Of a stretch of DNA of 64,000 nucleotides, positions 12,676-23,889 are shown in pieces. The notes below the pieces were generated by a model, which saw only the letters and a list, made by a program, of their open reading frames with translations, did no database searches and was not told the origin of the DNA. The position numbers were made by a program, and so were the translations under genes. Numbering within the stretch: the first letter of the stretch is position 1; every line of letters starts with the position of its first letter. Where the stretch lies: NCBI RefSeq assembly GCF_958979055.1, contig NC_084886.1:7144154-7208153 (forward strand), written 5' to 3'. The stretch is from Alnus glutinosa. Its lineage: Eukaryota; Streptophyta; Magnoliopsida; Fagales; Betulaceae.

Positions 12676-13095
12676 TCATAGATGCTTCTTTTTGATGAAA
12701 CGATTATGATATATTTTCAAACAATTTGTATATATCGGGTACTCCATTTCCTCAAAAACTCTGCAAAACGCATAGCACTCTTTAACAAGTTTATACACTG
12801 GGTCTCCAGGGATGGCTTGGCCGAAACAATTGGCATATGCAATATGAATGCAACGGTTGAATTGAATAGGCATTAATTTTTTTTTCCTTCCTTCACAACT
12901 TTCAAGTTTGGTATCAAGGCAAAATTTTAATGGACTATGACCATTATAATCAAGGTGATCAGAAGGAGGAAAGGGGGCTTGAAGAGGACTGGAAGAGGGA
13001 ATCATGACAAGATCACTAGCTTGCACCTTAATAAGAATGAGCATAATTAACTCCATAATCATCACTATAAGTTCTCTTGTATATTTCCTTGCCAT
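12676..13095 (-). CDS. Small secreted cysteine-rich protein of unknown function
   Basis: Single exon, 139 aa. The ATG at 13095-13093 is the first Met; an in-frame TTG just before it is not used here. Residues about 5-26 form a strongly hydrophobic signal peptide ending near KVQA-SD. The mature part has seven cysteines at 59, 67, 82, 90, 107, 111 and 125 (C-x7-C-x14-C-x7-C-x16-C-x3-C-x13-C) and a basic tail (FIKKKHL). I do not recognise the family. The spacing differs from plant defensins, thionins and LTPs as I know them. An odd cysteine count suggests dimerisation or one free thiol. A TATA box lies about 60 bases upstream (13155-13162). Alternatives are a signalling peptide precursor or a lineage-specific defence peptide. 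It is probably a real gene because signal peptide, Cys pattern and promoter agree. Confidence 0.6.
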   Translation of the reverse strand: MARKYTRELIVMIMELIMLILIKVQASDLVMIPSSSPLQAPFPPSDHLDYNGHSPLKFCLDTKLESCEGRKKKLMPIQFNRCIHIAYANCFGQAIPGDPVYKLVKECYAFCRVFEEMEYPIYTNCLKIYHNRFIKKKHL

Positions 13096-13154
13096 CAAGT
13101 TTAATTATCACACGACTCTATAAATATTTTGGTTTGAAAATTTAACAAACAACA

Positions 13155-13162
13155 ATTTATAG
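13155..13162 (-). promoter_or_regulatory. TATA box of the Cys-rich protein gene
   Basis: On the minus strand the sequence reads CTATAAAT about 60 bases upstream of the start codon, which would place transcription start about 30 bases before the ATG. Confidence 0.45.
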
Positions 13163-13169
13163 GCCTTAA

Positions 13170-13698
13170 ACCTTGCCTTGCATTGCAAATGAATGGTCAA
13201 ATATCTCTTAAACAAGAATTATTTTATTTTGTAAGTTTATCTATGCTTAAGCATTTTAGATCAAGGAAAAGCTGCTCAAGATTTGCGGCTTTTGAAAATA
13301 TGATAAGTTTTCGATCGAATGACTTCTCTTGTTTAAGTTGTCTTCTGGTTAGGGCGATAAGATTTTTAATAAGAGTGTAAATAGGATTCTAATAAACAAG
13401 TGAAGAATGATGATCTATTAATAGTCACAATACATCGAAGGAAACTCATCATATTTTTCATAAATGAAAAGAAACTACTATAAATTATTTAAATTATTGA
13501 AGTTACGTATAAAAGTGACTCTATATATAAAAGTTATATATATATATATATATGAATTATTGCATACTCTTCTTCTGTCTCCAAAAAAAACTTTTTAAAT
13601 TTATAAATTTGATATAAGTCGAAAATATTTAATTTTTTCATAACCATCACCCCTATTACTTCTGCAAACCTATAGTGAATAACAACTCACTTTCCACT

Positions 13699-13730
<32 letters not shown>

Positions 13731-14029
13731 TGCTAAATAGATCTATATAGATTGTTACCAATTCTTTTTTATTACGTATATATTTCGTCTGGAATTAAAT
13801 CAAATTCTTTTTATGTCCAAAACTAAACTTGAGCAATTTAATTATTTATACTGAACTCATATATCCGTTCCTTATTTTGAGAGAATTTGATTATTTTTAT
13901 AAGTTTCATTTATATAAACTCTACCTTTTGTGCAATCAATATTTCAATACGATTTTTAACACCACATTTTTTCACCAATGCTTTCTTTTCTAATACCTCT
14001 TAACTAAACTATGGTTTAAATTGATTGGT
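13170..14029. other. Spacer with simple repeats
   Basis: AT-rich DNA with a TA tract near 13532-13552 and a CT tract near 13704-13731. No gene or mobile-element ends were seen before the element that starts at 14030. Confidence 0.45.
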
Positions 14030-15023
14030 AGAGCATCCTTAGTGAGCTCGTCATTTCAAAATTTTCACCAAAATTTGGTGAAAAACTTAAAAAAGCTCAC
14101 TTCAACAAATTCTCTATAATTTCTCTATCTGGGCTCTTTCATAATTTCATCTCAAATTTGGCTCACAAGTTTTATGAGCTATTTAATATTTTATCATTTT
14201 TTCGTTTGTTTCCCGCCTCTCCCCCTTATTCACTTTTCCTCTGGAGCTTGGTGATGTTGTGCCCAGTGCGGAACCGGTTTACGCTTTCACCAGAGAGGGT
14301 GGCAGATGCACGCAACAAGGTCAACTCGGTGGTTGGTGGCAAGGCAGAGATCGACGACGTGGGCTTTTGCAGTGCTGCCGGCATCCTTTGCTGTGGGTCA
14401 ACGCCACAGGGAGGCGGTGCGGAGGTTGGTAGCTCAGCGATCTATCGTTGGGCAGTGGAACATGACTCGTTGTTTTCGTGACCGCAGTTGAAAGGTCGGC
14501 GGCGAGGGCTAATTTCGATGCAGTTGTGCTTTGGATTTGGATTTCTAGTTGGGGGTGGATTTGTTTTTGGGAATTTTGGTAGTTGCGATTTGTTGTCTTC
14601 CGATGAGGTAGGTGCCTGTGTCTTTCGATGTGGTGGGTTTCTTGCAATAAGTGTGGTTGGGGGCATGGCTAAGGTTTCGCACCAGGCACAACAACACTTT
14701 TCCCACCCCATAAATGGCCGCTAGAGCCCATGATGTCGCTGCGCTCAACATCAAAGGGAATTCCACTATACTGATCAGCAATGAGTCTTGAGTATGGGAG
14801 AGTGAAGGACTACGTGATGGAGTGGATTGTGAGTGAGTTAAAGAAGGAATGACTGTTAAAGTGGTTGCTCTCAAAACCAATAAAAAATAATATCCAGTTA
14901 AAATAAATAAATATTTAGAGAATTGATGTAGGAAGCCTTTAAAAGTGATAGATAAAATAGAAAAAGTAGATTGTTTAACTAAAATTTGTAGAAAATTTGA
15001 AGAGCTCGCTAAGAATGATCTTA
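14030..15023. mobile_element. Non-autonomous hAT-like DNA element with a GC-rich cargo
   Basis: The inverted ends are AGAGCATCCTTAGTGAGCTC on the left and, reversed from the right, TAAGATCATTCTTAGCGAGC, each followed within a few bases by TTTC-rich DNA. The flanks repeat TGATTGG (14022-14028 and 15024-15030; an 8-bp duplication with one mismatch), which fits a hAT-type insertion. The interior (about 14240-14720) is much GC-richer than the ends and has open frames on both strands but no recognised domain. It may be a captured gene fragment. Confidence 0.55.
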
Positions 15024-15224
15024 TGATTGGATGGTTCCTCTTCGCATTGAGAAGTGTGGGCCAAGAAGAAAAAAACCAAAAAACCAAAAAAAGAGAAATC
15101 ATTGATAACGATGTAACTCATGAATCAAAAATGGGTAAAACTCAAATATATATTTAGACACGCTAGAAATGATTGTTGTACAGTCATAAACACAATTTTT
15201 ATTCAACTTTTTATAAGCGTCAGA

Positions 15225-15228
<4 letters not shown>

Positions 15229-15297
<69 letters not shown>
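15229..15297. repeat. CTT microsatellite running into a long T tract
   Basis: About ten TTC/CTT units (15229-15260) pass into about 37 consecutive T residues and then an A run. It is simple sequence and would be unstable in length. Confidence 0.85.
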
Positions 15298-15299
<2 letters not shown>

Positions 15300-15303
<4 letters not shown>

Positions 15304-15814
15304 ATTTAAAAAAAAACTGCTACATTGGTAAATACAACAATCATTTCTTATATATATAAATAATAAAATTAAAGAAATGAAGGAAAGAGAGAAGATACAT
15401 AAATTAAGGTGGTTCGGCTTATCACCTACATCCACACGTTAAAGCTTTATTGGCGACATCTTTCATTTATTTTTTATTTAAGTATAAGACTCTATTTATA
15501 AAGCTTTACATGCGATTTGAATAATGTCAAATACAAACATTTTCCTTGAGTTAATGTAACAATCTCTTAATTTATGATAATCAAATCATCTAAATTCATT
15601 AATTTATGAGATACAAATCAATATTTATCACAAAAAAATTTATATAATTTAACAAAATATATATATATGTACCCATGCACGAGGTTGGAAAGTGGGCAGA
15701 AATGGCTCCATTTCCATAATATGGCCATGTTTGGAAATTCTCCTGTCCACTTCTCCCCCTTCCTGAGCATTGTATGTGTAAAAAATGTACGAAATTATCT
15801 TGTTTTTGTTTTTT
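15300..15814. other. AT-rich spacer
   Basis: I see no gene, RNA or transposon ends. Short frames on both strands have no domain content. Confidence 0.4.
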
Positions 15815-16235
15815 CATTTTTTACCCATAGCAAGACGCATATTTCTTTACTTCAATGCTTTTCATTTTTTTTTCTTGCTAGGGGTAAAACAGAAAAGTGA
15901 AAAATTTATTGTCAAGAATGTAGTGGAAAATTTATTTTTTCTAAGAGCTATACTATTTTTTTTTCCCATTTTTTACCCTTGAAAAGATGCATATTTTCTC
16001 ACTTCAACGCTTTTCATTTTTTTCTTATCAGGGGTAAAACAGAAAAGTAAAAAATTCATTGTTAGAAATGTGCGTATACATGACGTGCTCTAGAATGAAC
16101 CTTTTTTTTTTTTCTCAATTTTGTATCCCTGTTAAGATGTGTATTTCATCACTTCATAACCTTTCATTTTTTTTATTCTTAGGAGTAAAATGAAAAAGTG
16201 ATTTTTTATTTTTTATTTTTTGTTAGAGCTATACT
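15815..16235. repeat. Three tandem copies of a unit of about 150 bp
   Basis: The landmark TTTACCC/TATCCC...CACTTCAA.GCTTTTCATTTTTTT...AGGGGTAAAA recurs with TACCC at 15822, TACCC at 15974 and TATCCC at 16124, a period of about 150-152 bases. Each unit can itself form a hairpin, because TTTTACCC near its start is complementary to GGGGTAAA near its end. The third copy is the most diverged. Confidence 0.75.
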
Positions 16236-16318
16236 TTTTTTACCTGCACACTATATACAAGGATAATATACCGCACGCAAGAAAGAGAGGAAGCAGGTGG
16301 AAATGAGCCTAGTTACAC

Positions 16319-16474
16319 AGGGGACACTCATCCGTCTCCTGTGAGTCTCTTTTTAATAAAAAAATTGTTTTTTATTAAAAAGGTGACTTTGATGTAACAT
16401 TAGAGCCAACTTTTTAATAAAAAATATTTTTTTTTTATTATAAATGGGTGCTGGAGGGCGGATGAGTGTCCCCT
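16319..16474. mobile_element. Short MITE with AGGGGACACTCATCCG ends
   Basis: AGGGGACACTCATCCG at the left end is mirrored by CGGATGAGTGTCCCCT at the right end, enclosing about 120 bases of AT-rich TTAATAAAAA repeats. It has no coding capacity. No clear target-site duplication was found, so the superfamily is open. Confidence 0.65.
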
Positions 16475-16556
16475 AGCAAGCATTTCCCGGGTGGAAATAT
16501 TTCCAACCGGGTAACCGGCCTATATGATTTGAACCAAAAAATGAAGTAAATATTAC

Positions 16557-16727
16557 GAGTAATGCTATACATTATTCCTTTATCCTTCTAAAATTGATGT
16601 GGCTCTTAAAATCATTATTAAACTTTTGATATATCACTCTTGAATTTTGATCCAATGGTGATTTTAAGAGTCACATTAATTTTGGGAGGATAAAATGAAG
16701 ACAAGGGAATGATGTGTAGCATTACTC
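16557..16727. mobile_element. Mutator-like MITE, GAGTAAT family, copy 1
   Basis: The element is almost entirely inverted repeat. GAGTAATGCTATACATTATT at the left is matched by the reverse of AATGATGTGTAGCATTACTC at the right, and the arms continue through CTCTTAAAATC. Flanks of 9 bp (AAATATTAC and AAATACTAT) match at 7 of 9 positions, as expected for an old Mutator-like insertion. Related copies lie at 29602-29783 and 54295-54437. Confidence 0.75.
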
Positions 16728-17329
16728 AAATACTATTTAAAAAAAGAAAGAGAAAGAGAAAGAGAAAGAATGAGTAAATACGAGCTGGAAAGAAATTAAT
16801 TGCCAACTTACCCGGTCAAAAGTGCTCTACTCGAAGCTGTTCCTGCTTTTCATTGCCTCCACTAGGGAAACAACGAAGAACTCACTCAACAATTATACGC
16901 TTCCTAGCCGTTTCGCAGCGAAATCTGAGAAATATCGCTTGCCTCGTCATCCGTCATCTGTCATCGTGATACGGTCGGCAAAAAGGCCACGTAATTATCA
17001 CAGTAGTTGTTAGGAAAAATGTTATATATTTGCTAATGAAGAAAAAGAAGTTCGATTTTTTTTTTTTAAGAAAAAAATAAAAAAATAAAAAATGGTTGAT
17101 GTGATATAAATATGAAAGGAGTTTTGATTTTAATTTTGATTTTTTTTTTTTGTGAAATAAAAATAAATAAAGTTGTTTGGTAATACGAATAAATAAGTTT
17201 GATCTTTTTTTTTAAAAGAAAGAAAAAAGAAAACAACATTTATCTTTTAAAACTGATGTGACATTTTTAATTAATCATTGAATTAATATTTGTTAAATAA
17301 AAAAATTAATAATTAATTTAAAGAAAAAC
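16728..17329. other. AT-rich spacer with GAAA and T runs
   Basis: No supportable gene. The small frame at 16822-17013 has no domain and no upstream signals. TGATGTGATATAAATATGAAA at about 17098 resembles words in the inverted-repeat element near 30.0-30.6 kb, so it may be the remains of the same family. Confidence 0.35.
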
Positions 17330-17331
17330 TC

Positions 17332-17661
17332 CACTTAACCTTCGAATTTTCATCATATTTGCAATTACTCCTTTAAACTTAAAAAACTTTCAATTCAGTG
17401 TATCATAATAGAGGAGTGTCAAAATTTTCAAACTATCCCCCAGTTTTTTAGGAAAAGAAATAAAAAATTACAAGATTTAAGCGTTGGTCAAAATTTACAA
17501 AAATACACATGCCGGAATATATATATTAAATTTTTTAACATGGTTTAATGGAAAATCCTAATGGATAAGTGAAATTAAAAGATTAATACACTAAATTGAA
17601 AATTTTTGAAGTTTAAAGAGTAATTACAAAAGGACGACAATTCAAAGATTAAGTAAAATAT
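17332..17661. mobile_element. Inverted-repeat DNA element (MITE)
   Basis: The left arm (TTCGAATTTTCATCATATTTG, then AATTACTCCTTTAAACTT and TTTCAATTCAGTGTA) is mirrored at 17590-17661 by TACACTAAATTGAAA, AAGTTTAAAGAGTAATTAC and TTCAAAGATTAAGTA. The arms are about 70 bases and the loop is non-coding. A target-site duplication was not identified. Confidence 0.6.
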
Positions 17662-17995
17662 ATATATTAGGTTTAATATTTTTTTATTAATTTATTGTTT
17701 AAGGGTATTTTTATCTTTAATTAAAACTTAACGTATAAAAATCGCATATTCCGTCTGATTTAATGAGATTTCCTAACAAAAAAGCGGAAGGAGGGTAAAA
17801 GTATGAAAATGGTAGTTGAATGCTCTCTTATAATAAAGATGTCAATTCATAATGACATGTTGACAATTGTCGATAGTTTAGGAAGAAAAGATAATCCTGC
17901 CTAAAATTTTCCTTAATTTAAAGTGCCACTCAACATTATTAAAAAAATTATAAAATAAAACTATAATATCTACAGTCTACCATTAAGTCTAGTCA

Positions 17996-19077
17996 GAGAG
18001 TCCCTTCTATCAGGTTATGGCAAAAACCAAGGGTTTTTTGCCCACCAATAATATATTGACACATCATCTCAAAACAAAAAAACTCAAAAAACTAAAGTGT
18101 TGTTGAAACACCAAATCTGGACCACGCTGAGAACGCCCCTGCCCAAACCCGCACCACCACAGCCAGGCCGGACACCGCCGGCACCGCCTAGGCCGAACGC
18201 TGCCGGCACCGCCCAGGCCAGACCACGCCGCCAACGCCCGTACTGGACCACGCTGCCACCGCCCGGGTCGGAACACGCCGCCACAGCCAGGCCAACCCCA
18301 ACTCCTCCGACGTGGGTTTGGACGCTTTCGGCAACGCCCAAGTCGGAAAACGCCACCAACGCCCGTGCCGGACCACACCGTCCAGGTCGGAAACCGCCAC
18401 TGTCCGGGTCGGAAGATGCCGTCACAGCCAGGCCAAACCCGACGGTGAGTGACGCCCGACAGAAGGGGTGGCCCGAAGGCCACCCCCAGGTTCGGGCCAA
18501 CCCCAGACCTCGGGGGTGGCCGCGCGGCCGCCCCATGGACCGTGGGGAGCCGCGCGGCCACCCCCCAGTGGCCAGGGGTGGCAGCGCAGAGCCTGGGGTG
18601 GCCATCGGGCCAGCCCTAGATGGATCTAGGGTTGGCCCTAAGGCCACCCCCAGACCCCGGGGATGGCCGCGCGACCGTCCCATGGACCAGGGGTAGCCGC
18701 GCGGCCACCCCCCAGTGGCCGGGGGTGGCCGCGCGGCCACCCCCAGGGCCTGGGGTGGCCTTCGGGCATACCCTAGATCCATCTAGGGGTGGCCCGAAAG
18801 CCACCCCCAGACCCCGTGGGAGGCCGCGCGGCCACTCCCGGCCTCTGTGGAGTGGCCGCGCGGCCCGCTGGCGGCGGCTTTCCGGCCTGGGGCTGCGGAT
18901 TTGGGGCGGTGATGGTGCTCTTCCGGTTGGGCAGCGGCATTTCTTCCGGTTGGGCAGCAGCATTTCATTTTCTTGGGCAGCAGCATTTCATTTTTTGAGT
19001 TTTAGCTGACTTGTCGATTTCTTATTGGTTGGCAAAATACCCTTCCTTTCTGCCACGACCTTACAGAAGTTATTCCC
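17996..19077. mobile_element. Mutator-like non-autonomous element with GC-rich core
   Basis: A perfect 9-bp target-site duplication GTCTAGTCA lies at 17987-17995 and 19078-19086. The long inverted ends (about 65 bases) include CTTCTATCAGGTTATGGCA at the left and, reversed, CTTCTGTAAGGTCGTGGCA at the right, then CCAACCAATAA-type sequence. The core (18120-18930) is very GC-rich. Its left half repeats CCGCC/GGCC words and its right half repeats GGGGTGGCCGCGCGGCCACC-type palindromes. Long open frames exist in several frames on both strands, but they are products of composition, not genes. The right end is only about 230 bases from the erlin start codon, so it forms part of that promoter region. 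Confidence 0.88.
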
Positions 19078-19220
19078 GTCTAGTCATTCTTTTCCTGGCA
19101 ACAAAGCAAACCATTAAAGAAGAAGAGTAACATGGAGCCCACAACGTCTGGTACCATCCATTCGTCCTTTAAATAAACACACATCTCGTCTGCTCGATTA
19201 CACCAAAATCCTTCTCTCCC

Positions 19221-19227
19221 TATATAA
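19221..19227 (+). promoter_or_regulatory. Probable TATA box of the erlin gene
   Basis: CCCTATATAATTCCC lies about 85 bases upstream of the erlin ATG, a normal distance for a plant core promoter with a 50-60 base leader. A TTTAAATAAA motif about 50 bases further upstream is an alternative. Confidence 0.45.
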
Positions 19228-19309
19228 TTCCCGATCCCAAATTTCATCTTCCACGCCAAGAAAATCCAACAAGTACGTGAGTGAGAGCCTTTACTCTGCA
19301 AAAACTGAT

Positions 19310-22300
19310 ATGGAGACGCAGCAAGAGAGAGAAGGATCTCTACCGCCACCGCCTCCCTCTCCACGTCAAGGTGGTCACTCCGGCGGCGGAGAGTTCTCTG
19401 CGATTCTCACAGTCCTATTATCCTTCATCGCCATCGTGACCATGGTATAAACCTCTCAAAATTTCTAGTTACCATCTTATTTTCCATCTTTGTTTAGCTT
19501 ATAGTTCAATCAAGCTTTAAATTAATTTTCTTTTTACAAAATAATCTTATGTTGTTTTCCGCTTACTTTCATTGGGAATTTTGTAACTGCTTAATTTGAG
19601 TTGCAATTACTAATTTGTCTCGATATTTTCCATTATAGAGTACAATTGTATTTCAGGATCTGTAATATGTGACTTTAATTCCTCAATTTTATTTTTTGTT
19701 ATTAAAATGTGATCATTTGGAAATTCAAGATTATTCCCAGTTTTTGTTTTCCTATTTGGTAGTGGTAATAGTGGTGCTGTGTGGACTTGCATAATGCCAG
19801 ACAGGTTTAACATACATTAATATTCTCATCAGAATGGTCGCTACAAAGTAGCATTTCACCTTGCATTTAAATACCTTTTTTTTGATAAGTAATTTTTTTT
19901 TTTTTTTGATAAATAAAAAGATTTTATAAAAAAACCATAAGGCGCCCCTAAGTATACAAGAAGTATACACAGGAACAACCCAGATAGCCTACAAAAACAA
20001 AGGAAAGCCAAAAAACAAAGGAAAGCCAAAAAACAAAGAGAAGCCCCAATAACCCAACAGGAAGTATACATTAAAATACCTGGTTCTAACATCTAGCGAA
20101 AATGCTTCAACAGTGTTCTTTTTAACCTTGTGTTGAAATATCTGGCTTTAACGTCTATTTTCATTTAATTATTAATCTTTCTGAATGCAAAGGGCATGAA
20201 CATCATGTCACCAAGTACACACTTGGGATCGCAGCATTATGCCTGAAACTTGTACTTCTTGGTTATTGGCAGAAAGGTATATTTGGATAAGATAGTGCTT
20301 TAGTGTTTTCTTTATGCGATGATTATGTAATTGGCTCATAGAAATGCAAGTCTGATTAAAATTTTAGAAGTTGAATCTCATACACTGGTTATCATTTATC
20401 TTAGTTCAAAATTTATGACATGGAATTATAAAATTTACAGATAGCGATTCCATCATCATCAAATTTTAAGAATAGCTTGTCCATTGTGCACCAAGTCCCA
20501 GAGGGTCATGTTGGGGTATACTGGAGAGGAGGCGCCCTTCTTAAGATAATTACAGATCCAGGTTTAACTATAGTTCCTTTTATTTATGATTTGCATTCAG
20601 TAGTTGCTCTCTTTAGAACTTTATGGAATGCCACAAGTACTTAATATGAATTTTCAGGTTTTCATCTAAAGATGCCATTGATAACCCACTATGAACCTGT
20701 TCAAGTGGTTCTTCAGACAGATCAGGTAGATTTTGGAATAAAGATTGAGTATTTTATCCTGCCAGTCTAATGCCTAAATTTGCCCTGTGTGTCAAATTGC
20801 AGGTGAGAGATATTCCTTGTGGTACTAAAGGTGGTGTCATGATCAACTTTGAAAAGATAGAGGTAGAACTATGAGATATTGCTCTTTAGTAACATTACAA
20901 TTTACAAGCAGACTAAATTTTTAATGTTTTGAGTTTATATATTGATTATAATGCCCTTTCCAGGTTGTTAACCGTCTTCGTAAGGATTATGTGTATGAAA
21001 CACTGCTGAACTATGGAGTGCATTATGACAACACATGGATATATGACAAGATTCATCATGAGATCAATCAGTTCTGCAGCTCCCACTCTCTTCAGCAAGT
21101 CTATATTGATGTGTTTGATCAAGTATGGATGCTAAACCGAACATACCCTTTAAAGCCATTGATGACACTATGTTTTGATTTTTTATTTAATTTTACAGTA
21201 TATTAATTCATCCCGATGCTATTAAAAGTAGCATACTTATAATCATTCATATGTAGGTGTTGAGTTGCCATCATTATTAAGAGTCTACCCATACTTATAC
21301 TCCTTTATATAGCTGTGAAACATCATGGTACCACCATGCACTTGTGTGTTATATAATGTTTGTGGTGTAACTGGTGTTAGTGTTTCCTTTGTTGTTTATT
21401 GAATCCTTATTTATTTATTTGTTTGATGTTATATTGACAAAGCATTTAACTCTTGCAGATTGATGAAAAGATGAAAGATGCTCTCCAGGTTGATTGCACA
21501 CGTTATGCTCCAGGTATTGAAATTATCAGTGTGCGCGTTACAAAGCCTACTATCCCAGAGAGCATAAGACGCAATTTTGAACAGATGGAAGAGGAACGTA
21601 CTAAGGTTCACTTTCATTTTCCTTAATACAAGAGAATGTCCTTTTACTTTCGTTTATTTTTTATATATATACACACACAAACACAAACATATCTCTATAT
21701 ATTATAAAGACAAAGTTATATCTATGTTCTATCTGAATCTGAGTTATATTCTTAAAACAATTCTTAATTCTAAATCAGTAGATATATTCTTCATTCTTGA
21801 TATGCAGAATCTGTACAAATTAAATGTGGTTTAACAGATCTGTATGATTTCAAATTATTGTTGAAAATTGAATTCGCTCTTTAAACAAGTTAGCGTTGGT
21901 TGACAAGTCTTTAGTATTACAAGCTCTCTTTCTTATGCTGCTTATGCCCAAATACTGTACATGCATGCATTTGCATCCAAACCCGTCACTTATCCACGTA
22001 TTGGGTAATTTATTGTATAATAAGTCTTCAAAGTGAATAGAGTGCATCATTCTGTGCTTTTTGTTGATGTTACTGTGTTAGGTCTTAATTGCTGTTGAGC
22101 GACAGAGAGTAGTTGAGAAAGAGGCAGAGACAAAAAAGAAAATGGCTATTAGTGAAGCTGAGAAGAATGCAAATGTCAGTAAGATCATTATGGAACAGAA
22201 GTTGACGGAGAAGGAAAGTACCAGAAAGCAACAAGAAATTGAGAACCAAATCTACATGGCTCGGGAAAAGAGTCTGGCGGATGCTGATTTCTACCGGTGA

Positions 22301-22496
22301 AATTTTCATTTTCTTTTCAGTTGAAAAGATGTGAACATTATTTTATAGAAATGACTGAGGGTATTTGCTTTTTCTACTTTTCTAGTGTAATGAAGGAAGC
22401 TGAAGCAAACAAGTTGAAGCTTACTCCGCAATATCTTGAGCTTAAATTCATAGAGGCCATAGCTGATAATACCAAAATCTTCTTTGGGGAAAAGGT

Positions 22497-22531
<35 letters not shown>

Positions 22532-22703
22532 TGTGCGCTGGTGTGCATGAGCATGTGTGCAAGGTTTACTCATGAGTAGCTCTTCCTTCCAGGTACCTAA
22601 TATGGTTTTGGATCAGAGGCTGCTTGGGAACTTCCTGCAACAGGTGTCTGGGAGTGGGGACCTGTCAAGAGATACGTCTAAGGAGGGGAATTTTGAAGCT
22701 TAA
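19310..22703 (+). CDS. Erlin-like SPFH/prohibitin-domain protein of the ER membrane
   Basis: Nine exons: 19310-19444, 20441-20561, 20658-20725, 20803-20862, 20964-21122, 21459-21605, 22082-22296, 22386-22494, 22593-22703. All are GT-AG, giving 1125 nt and 374 aa. A short Pro/Gly-rich N-terminus is followed by one hydrophobic segment ([17 protein letters not shown], about 29-45), then the SPFH/band-7 domain from about residue 55 ([19 protein letters not shown]). A charged coiled-coil region ([20 protein letters not shown] and after) follows, then a conserved tail with [20 protein letters not shown]. Animal erlins form large ring complexes in ER cholesterol-rich domains and direct IP3-receptor degradation; the plant role is poorly defined. 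Intron 1 holds a LINE 3' end. The start is the first in-frame ATG after the TATA-like motif. The gene looks intact. From memory, the Arabidopsis relative is At2g03510. Confidence 0.94.
19877..20071 (-). mobile_element. 5'-truncated LINE 3' end in erlin intron 1
   Basis: On the plus strand the piece starts with T tracts (TTTTTTTGATAAGTAA, then TTTTTTTTTTTTTTTGATAAATAAAAAG), the reverse complement of a poly(A)-tailed LINE 3' end. The flanks share AAATACCT (19869-19876; right copy at 20074-20081), a likely target-site duplication. Two adjacent T tracts suggest a tail duplication or two nested insertions. The inner part repeats the word GGAAAGCCAAAAAACAAA. Confidence 0.65.
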
Positions 22704-23060
22704 GTTTTGATTGTCACTTCTATCAACATGATGTAATGATTGGGAATATATAGATACTGTTAGAAATAGATCACACAAGTAGGGAAAAGGGAATTTTTTT
22801 GTTTTGATTGAACCATCTTTTCCCGGCAGGTTTTCACTCCTGATGTGATGAAAAATCATGTCTAATTTCTGGTATGGAATCTATGGATAAAAGCTATGAA
22901 ACAGTTTGCAGGTTGAAGTTCAGTCCAAATTTGATGACTTATTAAGGGAAAGACGAAGTAAGAGCATGGTATTGAAGACGTTGCAACATAGATTCTACTA
23001 GCATCTAGCTCGAAGTTTTTTTCTTCCTATTGTTGAGTTATGGATACATTATAAACTTTT

Positions 23061-23093
<33 letters not shown>

Positions 23094-23100
23094 TATATGA
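23061..23100. repeat. CT/CA microsatellite downstream of erlin
   Basis: A (TC)n run passes into ACACACACATATAT. It is simple sequence, with no other signal. A similar (TC)n tract lies in erlin intron 8 at 22501-22529. Confidence 0.8.
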
Positions 23101-23889
23101 GTTTTTTAAGTCAAGATAAATTTGTTAAAAATAAAAAACTTGATTCATTATGATAAATACTGAATTAAGCATTATTTTTAGTAAAATTGTCACATAAGGT
23201 TGTACCATAAGGTTTGAGTTCTATTTTACCCTATGACAAATAAGGGTCGGGTTTCAAATTTTGATGATTAAACATCTGAGCTTTTGCCTTGTGACAAATA
23301 AGATCAGTTATCAATTTTATTTTTTATTGTCAAGAGGACCTACTAGGTGTCGTTTTGTCCACGTTAGATCAATAAAAATATGTCGGTGTGTATTCAAATT
23401 CACGTGTTACCGTGTCACATAGGCAACTATGCGAAAAAGAAAGAGAAAAGGGTGGAGAACCACTCTCCACAGCCAACCTCTAGGCGGTGGAGGAGGATGG
23501 CTGCATTAGGGACGGTAGGGATGGAGAGCTAAGCCTTGCACATGTATGGTGGCGCTCTACCCTGCTCCTATTTGGTGGTGAAGCTATCCCCCTCTCTTTA
23601 TAGGGGAAGGAGCCATCCTCACCACCACCCTTTGAGGGATGAAGAGGTGGCGGTGGGAGGTAAATTTTTATTATATATATATATATATACTTTTTTGACA
23701 TAATTGTCCATGTGGCATGATTTTAGATACACGCATCATGTTTTTATTGGTACGGTGTGAACAAAATGACAACTCACAAATTCTCTCTTAAGAGATTGAC
23801 AGAAAATTTAACTACTAGAGTTATTTGTCACAAAGCAAAATTTCATATTTTTAATTGTTATAATTAAGGACTCAAGCCGTTATTTGTCA

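Noticed and set aside
16822-17013. 63-aa frame with a hydrophobic start
   Set aside because: No homology recognised, no Cys or cleavage pattern, no TATA at a sensible distance, and set among MITEs.
18064-19009. Long open frames on both strands (up to 232 aa) rich in Gly, Pro and Arg
   Set aside because: They lie inside the GC-rich core of a transposon with mapped ends and target duplication, appear in four or more frames at once, and repeat GGGGTGGCC-type words. Lack of stops follows from base composition.
20192-20275. Possible extra erlin exon (GGCATGAACATCATGTCACC...)
   Set aside because: It has AG and GT-like borders, but splicing 19444 directly to 20441 keeps the conserved N-terminus ([15 protein letters not shown]). 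Including it would insert residues not in the family.
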